Shown here in pieces: positions 51,831 through 59,318 of a stretch of DNA of 64,000 bases. The position numbers and the translations under genes are program-made. A model generated the notes under the pieces. It saw only the letters and a list, made by a program, of their open reading frames with translations, was not told the origin of the DNA and ran no database searches. Source of the DNA: Flammeovirgaceae bacterium UBA2338 (lineage in GTDB: Bacteria; Bacteroidota; Bacteroidia; Cytophagales; Cyclobacteriaceae). Position 1 is the stretch's first letter; every line of letters begins with the position of its first letter. The stretch is taken from contig DDUM01000056.1 in assembly GCA_002344795.1 (NCBI GenBank), positions 451-64,450 on the forward strand, given 5' to 3'.

Positions 51831-54800
51831 ATGAAATTATTTCTACCTCGTGTAGTAATACTCATGTCCAGATACTCTGCAATCGGTCTTTTTATTGTGT
51901 GTGCTATAAATAGCACCGTACTCGCTTCTGAAGGTAAAGCACAGAAGTACATAAGTGTGTATGATACATACATTGATACCGACCTAAAAAATCTGGCCTT
52001 GGAGGAGGTTTTCAAGAAGATTGAAACCCTGACAGACTACACTTTTTCGTATCACAGATCAGATGTTGACCCTGATCTCAAAGTAAACCTAAATCTTGGA
52101 AAAACATCTGTCGCTGACCTGCTCATGGATATTTCCAGGGTTGCCAAGCTTCAGTTTAAGCAAGTAAACAATAACATCTCAGTTAAAAAGTCCACCCCGA
52201 GAGGTAGCAGACAAAACAAACTGGAAGTAGTTATTAAGGATGTTGGCGTTTCCGGTAGAGTCACTGATGAAAATAGCGAGGCACTAGTAGGTGTGAGTGT
52301 TGTAGTCAAAGGAACGACTATTGGCACTATCACTGATTTGGATGGTCGTTACTCTTTAGAGATACCAGAAAATAGTATACTCATCTTTTCTTATATAGGC
52401 TACCGCACTGCAGAAATAAATATTGCAGGAAGAACAGTCATTGACATAAAGATGGATCAGGATATATCTCAATTAAGTGAGGTTGTTGTAACAGCCTTGG
52501 GAATTGAAAGAAATAAACAATCCCTTTCCTATGCTGTATCTGAAATAAAGGGTAGCGAAGTCTCCCAAAAAGCTGAACCGGATTTGCTAAGAGCAATGAG
52601 TGGTAGAGTTGCTGGGGTAAACATCACTTCATCTGGTGGCGCCTCTGGTTCATCAACCAACATTGTTATTCGAGGAAACAACTCAGCTACTGGTAATAAT
52701 CAACCACTCTTTGTTGTAGACGGCATTCCATTTGACAATTCTTTAAACAACACGGCTATGGATCCGGCTGCGGCTGCATCTACTTATTCCAATCGTTCGC
52801 TTGACCTTGATCCTACTGACATTAAATCAATGACAGTTTTGAAGGGGGGAGCTGCTGCTGCTTTATATGGCTCACGTGCATCCAATGGTGTAATCGTGAT
52901 CACCACTTTTTCCGGAAGCAAATCTCAAAAGGGACTTGAAATAGAGCTCTCCAATACTGTAGGTTTTGAAGAAATTGCAAGGTTACCGAAATATCAAAAT
53001 CAATTCGGACAGGGGAATACCAACGCTGCGGATGGCAGACCACTATTTAGTTCTGCTGCCACAGAGTCATGGGGTCCAGAATTTGGAAGTGGCGTTCTTA
53101 ATGGCGGTTTATTTAACGATAACGGTGTGGTAAAATACACTAACCACTTAGGAGATGATGTTCCATACAAAGCCTTTCCCAATAATGTTAAAGAATTTTA
53201 TGAGACTGGTGCACAACGAGAAACTGCTTTGCGTATACGAGGTGGAACAGCTAATTCAGGTTTTGCGATTGTAGCCAGCAACGTTGAAAATTCCGGTTTC
53301 ATTCCATTCACAGGTCTTACAAGAACCTCCATCAAGACTTCAGGTAATACCAGATTAGAAAATGGACTGGATATTAGTGCTTCAATGACCTATGTTAAAA
53401 CACATCAGGATGGAATTCTATCTGGCGGTCATAATACTCTATCAAGTATCAATAGGCAGACCCTGTTTATTCCACGAAGCTATGACCTAACTGGTTTTCA
53501 ATATATAGATGAAGTAACTGGGGAACAGAATAGATATACATTCTGGGACGACCCAAGATGGCTTGCTCAAGAAGGTCCTTATAATAGTGATGTGAACCGT
53601 TTCTATGGTAATATTGACTTAAAGTATGATATCAATGACTGGTTAAATATTTCTTACCGATTTGGTGGAAACAACTACACCGATTTAAGAAATCAAATCA
53701 TTCCAAAAGGAAGTTTCAACGGCCCTGGAAATATTATCGACCACACCATTTCATTCACTGAATTGAATTCGGATGTAATTTTAACGGGATCACGCGATTT
53801 AAATTCTGACCTAAATTTAAGATTTATAGTAGGACAAAATTTTAATCAGAGGACAACAGATCAAAATGTGTTTACTGGCACAGGTATTATTAAACGCGGA
53901 ATATCCAGAATATCGAATGCGCAAACTATAGTTAATTCTTTATCGCAATTCCAGCAAAGAAGGATTATCGGTACCTATGCGGATGTTACCTTAAATTATA
54001 AGGACTGGTTGTTTTTAAATGCAACAGGTAGAAATGATTGGTCATCTACCCTTCCTTCTGGAAAGAGAAGTTTCTTCTACCCATCTGTCTCAACCGCTTT
54101 TGTTTTTACAGATGCCTTTGGTATTGAGTCAAATATGCTGACCAGTGGCAAAATTAGGGTAGCTTTTGCACAAATTGGAAACGATGCAGCTCCCTATCTT
54201 TTATCAACTGTAAATACTATTAATGGAAATGCTGGATCATTGGAATTTCCATTCAACGGAGTTTCAGCCTCTACCATTGGTGATAACTCAGGTAATAAAA
54301 ACCTTCGACCCGAGTTTACCAATGAGATAGAAGTTGGTGCTGAGCTAAGAATGTTTAATAACAAGTTTGGTGTTGATGTAGCCTACTATGATAAGATTAC
54401 TAAAGATCAAATTTTCAGTGTCAATGTGCCGGCAGTTACAGGTTTTTTGACCAAGACGTTGAATGCTGGTGAGATCTCCAACAAAGGGGTGGAATTAGGG
54501 GTGGATTATACACCTATCAATCGTTCAAATGGATTGAGTTGGAATATCTTTGCTGCATTTTCTAAGAATGTAAGTTTGGTGGAAAAACTGGCAGAGGGAA
54601 TTGACTTCATCAACCCTGGTTTTAGGCAATCTGCTTACGGAAACGTTTTAAAGGTGGGTGAGCCTTACGGAGCGTTCCTTGCAGAAGTTGCTGTAAGAGA
54701 TGACGAAGGTAATCTTCTCATCAACCCAAATACAGGCTTAACCTCGAAAGCTGCGCAGCAAGAAATCGTAGGAGATCCAAATCCTAATTTTATGCTCGGT

Positions 54801-55364
54801 GTTACCAACTCAATTTCTTATAAAGGTTTCTCGTTGGGTGTTCTTGTTGATTACCGTGATGGAGGAGATATTATGTGTTTGTCGTGTGGATATCTTAGAG
54901 GATTTGGAATTACAGAGGAAACAACAGAAAGAGATAGAACATATATCATTCCTGGTGTATTAGCTAATCCCAGCAACCCCGGTGCACCACTAACAGATGT
55001 TGGAGGCAACAAAATACCTAATGACGTACAAATACATCCTCAGGCCTACTGGGCTGGAGCAGTAAGTGGATCCACGACCAATCAATATAGATTTGCGGGT
55101 GAAGCCTACGTATTTGACGCCACTGTAATCAGACTACGTGAATTGACACTTGGGTACGCGGTGCCAAAAAGTATTCTTCAGAACACCTTTATAGGCACTG
55201 CTAGCATTACTCTTATTGGTCGAAACCTTTGGTTTAAAGCGCCTAATGTTCCTCATATTGATCCTGAAGTATCAACATACGGAGCGGGTAATGCACAAGG
55301 TGTGGAGCAATATGCGCCTCCAACTGTAAGAAATTATAGTGTCAATATAAAGTTCACATTTTAA
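51831..55364 (+). CDS. SusC/RagA-type TonB-dependent receptor with STN domain
   Basis: A 1177-residue outer-membrane receptor. After the signal region comes an STN domain (LALEEVFKKIETLTDYTFSY at about residues 55-75), used for signalling to FecR. Next is a carboxypeptidase-regulatory domain (VSGRVTDENSEALVGVSVVV), then the TonB box-plug region with VVVTALGIERNKQSLSYAVS and the SusC motif LRAMSGRVAGVNI, and a barrel ending VNIKFTF. The STN domain fits regulation by the upstream sigma/anti-sigma pair. The ligand is unknown; no glycoside hydrolase or metal gene is next to it. Confidence 0.93.
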   Translation: MKLFLPRVVILMSRYSAIGLFIVCAINSTVLASEGKAQKYISVYDTYIDTDLKNLALEEVFKKIETLTDYTFSYHRSDVDPDLKVNLNLGKTSVADLLMDISRVAKLQFKQVNNNISVKKSTPRGSRQNKLEVVIKDVGVSGRVTDENSEALVGVSVVVKGTTIGTITDLDGRYSLEIPENSILIFSYIGYRTAEINIAGRTVIDIKMDQDISQLSEVVVTALGIERNKQSLSYAVSEIKGSEVSQKAEPDLLRAMSGRVAGVNITSSGGASGSSTNIVIRGNNSATGNNQPLFVVDGIPFDNSLNNTAMDPAAAASTYSNRSLDLDPTDIKSMTVLKGGAAAALYGSRASNGVIVITTFSGSKSQKGLEIELSNTVGFEEIARLPKYQNQFGQGNTNAADGRPLFSSAATESWGPEFGSGVLNGGLFNDNGVVKYTNHLGDDVPYKAFPNNVKEFYETGAQRETALRIRGGTANSGFAIVASNVENSGFIPFTGLTRTSIKTSGNTRLENGLDISASMTYVKTHQDGILSGGHNTLSSINRQTLFIPRSYDLTGFQYIDEVTGEQNRYTFWDDPRWLAQEGPYNSDVNRFYGNIDLKYDINDWLNISYRFGGNNYTDLRNQIIPKGSFNGPGNIIDHTISFTELNSDVILTGSRDLNSDLNLRFIVGQNFNQRTTDQNVFTGTGIIKRGISRISNAQTIVNSLSQFQQRRIIGTYADVTLNYKDWLFLNATGRNDWSSTLPSGKRSFFYPSVSTAFVFTDAFGIESNMLTSGKIRVAFAQIGNDAAPYLLSTVNTINGNAGSLEFPFNGVSASTIGDNSGNKNLRPEFTNEIEVGAELRMFNNKFGVDVAYYDKITKDQIFSVNVPAVTGFLTKTLNAGEISNKGVELGVDYTPINRSNGLSWNIFAAFSKNVSLVEKLAEGIDFINPGFRQSAYGNVLKVGEPYGAFLAEVAVRDDEGNLLINPNTGLTSKAAQQEIVGDPNPNFMLGVTNSISYKGFSLGVLVDYRDGGDIMCLSCGYLRGFGITEETTERDRTYIIPGVLANPSNPGAPLTDVGGNKIPNDVQIHPQAYWAGAVSGSTTNQYRFAGEAYVFDATVIRLRELTLGYAVPKSILQNTFIGTASITLIGRNLWFKAPNVPHIDPEVSTYGAGNAQGVEQYAPPTVRNYSVNIKFTF

Positions 55365-55375
55365 AGAAGACAGTA

Positions 55376-56833
55376 ATGAAACACTATAGAAAAATATCAA
55401 TAATTATCTTTATGACTGCATTGCTTTGGTCGTGTAGTCTAGACATAAATGTGGATCCGAATAACCCGGTAACCGCAGACGTTAGAGAGCTTCTCCCTAG
55501 TGGGCAGCTCACTGTAATCGAACCAATGGCTAATTTGATCAATGCAATCACATCTGCTGCCGTTCAAACAAGAGTATCTACCCGATATGAAAACTACAAC
55601 GTAGATAGAACCACTATCAATGGAATTTGGATCAACCAATTCTACAGTGGTGGTCTGAAGGATCTAGAGGACGTAATCGTGACTGGTACTCAAAATGAAA
55701 GCTGGCACTACGTTGGAGTTGCCAAGCTCATGAAGGCCTACGCATTTAGCATTATGGTTGACCTTTGGAATGATATTCCTTATGAAGATGCATTTAATTC
55801 AGAATTAGCTGAAATCGGTTACGAATCTGGGGCAAACATTTATTCAAAATTGTTGGCCTTAATAGACGAAGCTATTCTTGATTTGGATAAGACTTCTTTT
55901 ACTTCACCTGGAGCCGATGATCTCATATACAACGGTAATTTAGAAATGTGGAAAAGGATGGGAAGGACACTCCAATTAAAAATGTATAACCAAACACGAT
56001 TGGTTGATACAGGGGCTAAGGCTAAAATTCAGGCCTTGATTACAGCCCAGAATACTATCCAGTCAAGTGCTCAGGATTTTCAGATTTCATTCAACAGTTC
56101 TGCTTCACCTGAAAACAGAATACCCTTGTTCGTAAATGACTATATCACAAGGTTGGATAATAGGATCTCGTTGTATTTCTACAATACATTAAGTGGAAAC
56201 AATGACCCAAGAATACCCTATTACATTTACAATCAACAACCAGGCGTATTTGAAGGACGTATCTCTGGTGACCCCACTAATCTGGCCACTTTCGAGGATC
56301 AAGACACAAGGTCGTTCCATGGGTTGTATCCTGCAGGAGGCAAGTTTGATGATGGTTCAGGCGGAGTAACCAATGGAGACATGGGGGAAAAAGGTGCCGG
56401 TAAATACCGAATGATGACCAATGCAATGCGCATATTTATTGAGGCCGAAGCAGTTGCCTCATTAGGTGTTACCGGATCTGCAAGTCTTGATGCATTGTTT
56501 GAGCAAGGTATCCGAGAGTCTATGAAAAAGGTAAATGAGTTAGGTGTATCTCCTATGTCACAGGGTACCATCGATACCTACGTGAACAACAGAATGGCGG
56601 AATTCACTGCTGCTGACAATACAGGGAAGTTAAGGCTGGTGATGATGGAAAAGTATGTGTTGCAATTTGGTAACGGAATGGAGCAGTATAACGATTGGAG
56701 GAGAACAGGCTATCCAGATAATCTAGATCTTGGATTTATTACCGGGGTTACACTGAATCGATTTCCATATCCAAGTAGTGAGAAGCCACCTACAACTCCT
56801 ATCAACAGTGAGTTTGTTTTTTGGGATAATTAA
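55376..56833 (+). CDS. SusD/RagB-type lipoprotein
   Basis: A 485-residue lipoprotein (signal ends LLWSCSLDINVDP). NPVTADVRELLPSGQL, KLMKAYAFSIMVDLWNDIPY and MEQYNDWRRTGYP are typical of the SusD-like families (probably SusD_like_2). It sits 11 bases after susC and forms the lid that captures the ligand. Confidence 0.92.
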   Translation: MKHYRKISIIIFMTALLWSCSLDINVDPNNPVTADVRELLPSGQLTVIEPMANLINAITSAAVQTRVSTRYENYNVDRTTINGIWINQFYSGGLKDLEDVIVTGTQNESWHYVGVAKLMKAYAFSIMVDLWNDIPYEDAFNSELAEIGYESGANIYSKLLALIDEAILDLDKTSFTSPGADDLIYNGNLEMWKRMGRTLQLKMYNQTRLVDTGAKAKIQALITAQNTIQSSAQDFQISFNSSASPENRIPLFVNDYITRLDNRISLYFYNTLSGNNDPRIPYYIYNQQPGVFEGRISGDPTNLATFEDQDTRSFHGLYPAGGKFDDGSGGVTNGDMGEKGAGKYRMMTNAMRIFIEAEAVASLGVTGSASLDALFEQGIRESMKKVNELGVSPMSQGTIDTYVNNRMAEFTAADNTGKLRLVMMEKYVLQFGNGMEQYNDWRRTGYPDNLDLGFITGVTLNRFPYPSSEKPPTTPINSEFVFWDN

Positions 56834-56845
56834 AGAAATACAGCA

Positions 56846-57328
56846 ATGAAAAAGATTATATATATTCTATCGATAGCATTACTTGGACTTGTATCATGTA
56901 ATGATGATGAGAACGAAGCAGTTCCATCATATCTGGATGGAACACAATATGGAGTACTACTTCATGTCGATGTTTCAAGCTCCAAGACAATCAGTCTTGC
57001 TAATGTTAATACAGCCACTGTTGATTTCAAAGTGAGTTATGAAGGAGAGAAAAGACCTGTTGCATCAATTAAAGCAACAAAGACATTCACTCCATCAGGA
57101 GGCGCAGCTTCAGCAGCGATTGATCAGATGACGTTCACAACTTTTCCGTCAACTGTATCAGTTTCAATTAGTGATTTGGTTCAGGGCGTACCCGGATTAA
57201 CATCTACTGCTGACCTAATGGCTAATGATTCATTTCAATTGAAATTCATCATTACCTATCAGGATGGCGGTGTGGCAACCAGGTATGGAACATTGAATAA
57301 CCCCAATTTCACAATCAAGTTTAACTAA
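56846..57328 (+). CDS. Small lipoprotein of the SusC/D operon
   Basis: A 160-residue lipoprotein (signal ends LLGLVSCNDDEN). The mature part is a beta-rich domain of about 130 residues without recognised family. It lies 12 bases after susD and is followed by a terminator, so it is the third gene of the operon. It probably is a surface ligand-binding accessory protein, by position only. Confidence 0.75.
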   Translation: MKKIIYILSIALLGLVSCNDDENEAVPSYLDGTQYGVLLHVDVSSSKTISLANVNTATVDFKVSYEGEKRPVASIKATKTFTPSGGAASAAIDQMTFTTFPSTVSVSISDLVQGVPGLTSTADLMANDSFQLKFIITYQDGGVATRYGTLNNPNFTIKFN

Positions 57329-57332
57329 AACT

Positions 57333-57360
57333 AAGGGGAGGGTTCTACCCTCCCCTTTTT
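57333..57360 (+). terminator. Terminator of the SusC/D operon
   Basis: Stem AAGGGGAGGG / CCCTCCCCTT with loop TTCTA and a T run, 5 bases after the small lipoprotein stop. Confidence 0.9.
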
Positions 57361-57434
57361 AACTACTCTGCTTAAAAAATCTTTGTATGGAAAACATCCA
57401 TACCTGGATCTCTATTCACTAAGATTTATTCAAA

Positions 57435-58007
57435 ATGAAATCAATGCTAAGTGCGTTAATATGCTGCTCGCTATTTATACTAAGCTGTCAAGGCGACCAG
57501 ACAAATGTCTACACGATAAAAACCGAGCTTGGAGACATTCAGATTGAAGTGTACCCAGACAAGGCGCCCATTACAGTAGCCAACTTCAAGCGTTATATCG
57601 ACCAGGCCAAATTCGAAGGCGCCTATTTCTATCGCGTGGTTCGAATGGATAACCAACCTGTTAGTCCAATAAAAATTGAAGTCATTCAGGGTGATTTTAC
57701 GGGAAAAGAATACTACTTCCCGGTGATTGAACATGAGACCACTGAAAAAACAGGTCTTTCACATAAAGATGGAACTGTATCTATGGGCAGGTTTGCAGTA
57801 GGAACTACAGCTGCAGAATTCTTCATATGTATTAACGACCAGCCAGAATTGGATTTTGGCGGTAAAAGAAATCCAGACGGGCAAGGATTTGCAGCATTTG
57901 GGCAAGTATTAGATGGAATGGATGTAGTGAGAAAAATACAAGCAGGGGAAACAGATAAGCAAACCCTGATCAAGAAAATAAAAATCAATGGGATCTACCC
58001 TAACTAA
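57435..58007 (+). CDS. Cyclophilin-type peptidyl-prolyl isomerase, lipoprotein
   Basis: A 190-residue protein with a lipoprotein signal (LFILSCQGDQ). The cyclophilin fold is visible in IKTELGDIQIEVYPDKAPIT, FYRVVRMDNQP, HKDGTVSMGR, FFICINDQPELDFGG and FAAFGQVLDGMDVV. The arginine after FY and the F-A-FG pattern are the isomerase site. The next gene is a close paralogue. Confidence 0.92.
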   Translation: MKSMLSALICCSLFILSCQGDQTNVYTIKTELGDIQIEVYPDKAPITVANFKRYIDQAKFEGAYFYRVVRMDNQPVSPIKIEVIQGDFTGKEYYFPVIEHETTEKTGLSHKDGTVSMGRFAVGTTAAEFFICINDQPELDFGGKRNPDGQGFAAFGQVLDGMDVVRKIQAGETDKQTLIKKIKINGIYPN

Positions 58008-58018
58008 AAATTAAAAAT

Positions 58019-58591
58019 ATGAAACATCTCAGCTTACTATTTTGGGTATTAATAATTGCAGGAACCACCTGTCTCGGACAAAAGAATGTCCATGTGATTG
58101 AAACAGAGATTGGTGATATTGTATTCAAAACCTATCCAAAAAAATCACCGATAGCAGTTAAGAATTTTGAAAAGTACGAGCAAAAAGGTGACTTTGAAGG
58201 TGCATCATTCTACAGAGTAGTCAGGATGGATAATCAACCTAATGATTCTATTAGGATCGAAGTCATCCAGGGAAATTTTACTGCAAACGAAAATAGTGAA
58301 GGTCCCATTCCGCATGTTACGAATGATAAAACAGGTATCCTGCATAAAGATGGTGCCGTTTCTATGGCACGTGGAAAACCCGGTACTGCCTCAGTTGCAT
58401 TTTTTATCTGTATCAATGACCAACCAGAATTGGATTTTGGAGGAAAACGCAATCCAGATGGCCAAGGCTTCGATGCTTTTGGGCAAGTGATTAGTGGGAT
58501 GGATATCGTACGAAAAATTCAAAGTGGCCAAACAGAACAACAAACTCTAAAATCACCGATAAAGATTACTCGCATCTACAAGAAGAATTAA
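58019..58591 (+). CDS. Cyclophilin-type peptidyl-prolyl isomerase, paralogue
   Basis: A 190-residue protein with a Sec signal (LLFWVLIIAGTTCLG) but a weak lipobox, so it is probably periplasmic. It shares the segments FYRVVRMDNQP, HKDGAVSMARG and CINDQPELDFGGKRNPDGQG with the gene 11 bases upstream. The pair looks like a tandem duplication, differing most in the signal peptide and in the middle loop. Confidence 0.92.
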   Translation: MKHLSLLFWVLIIAGTTCLGQKNVHVIETEIGDIVFKTYPKKSPIAVKNFEKYEQKGDFEGASFYRVVRMDNQPNDSIRIEVIQGNFTANENSEGPIPHVTNDKTGILHKDGAVSMARGKPGTASVAFFICINDQPELDFGGKRNPDGQGFDAFGQVISGMDIVRKIQSGQTEQQTLKSPIKITRIYKKN

Positions 58592-58739
58592 GTATTCACG
58601 CATATAGCGGTACTCTCCTTTGTTAATCTCGCAAGAATACAACATTATATGTGTGGTTTATTAGTTATTCTTTTCATAAAAAATGAAAAAGTCGTAATTT
58701 TCAGGTTATAACAATTCGATGTCGGACCTAAACAACCAA

Positions 58740-59201
58740 ATGATGAAGATCAAAGTACTATTTCTGTTTCTAATAACAAGCATGATGAGCACCATGGCAA
58801 TTGCTCAAGATGATGCCATTACAGATGAAGACCTGAAAAAATATGCTGTAGCGATGGATTCCATTGAGAACATGAAAGGGCATTTAATAGAAACCATTAC
58901 AGAGATGGTAAAAGGGAACGAAGAAGTATCTGCTTCCCGCTATAATGAACTGTCTAAAATAATTGATGATGAGACTAAATTGGCTGAAGCAGAAGCTACA
59001 GAAGTTGAAATAGAATTCGTAAAATCCGTAGCAGCAAAAAAGGAAGAAGAAACAGCTAAAATTAACGAAGCTTTTCAATCTCTTGCTGTGGACTACATCG
59101 GTGCGAAAACGTACAACGCTGTGAAGAAAGCACTAATAGAAGATGAAGAGATCATGGCGAAGTACAAAGCAATTACAGAAGCGCTTTCGGCTAGCAAATA
59201 A
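58740..59201 (+). CDS. Secreted helical protein of unknown function
   Basis: About 153 residues from the second Met cluster (MMKIKVLFLFLITSMMSTMA), with a signal cleaved near AIAQ; the frame also allows a start at 58719. The mature part is an acidic, nearly all-helical chain with ITDEDLKKYAVAMDSIENM and YNAVKKALIEDEEIMAKYKA, resembling the DUF4168 kind of repeat. Function unknown. It lies just before a MITE-like repeat. Confidence 0.65.
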   Translation: MMKIKVLFLFLITSMMSTMAIAQDDAITDEDLKKYAVAMDSIENMKGHLIETITEMVKGNEEVSASRYNELSKIIDDETKLAEAEATEVEIEFVKSVAAKKEEETAKINEAFQSLAVDYIGAKTYNAVKKALIEDEEIMAKYKAITEALSASK

Positions 59202-59221
59202 GTTTTAATTACAGTACGCTA

Positions 59222-59283
59222 AAAAGGCTGTCTCAAAAGTCACTTCGTTCGCAATGACGAAGTGACTTTTGAGGCAGCTTTAT
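59222..59283. mobile_element. Short MITE-like palindrome, copy 3
   Basis: GGCTGTCTCAAAAGTCAC (59226-59243) and GTGACTTTTGAGGCAGC are near-perfect inverted repeats around a short TTCGTTCGCAATGACGAA centre. The ends match those of the elements at 33599-33722 and 48267-48402, but the interior is missing. Confidence 0.6.
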
Positions 59284-59318
59284 TTTTATAAAAGAGCCTC
59301 TGGTAAAATAGTTGTTTA

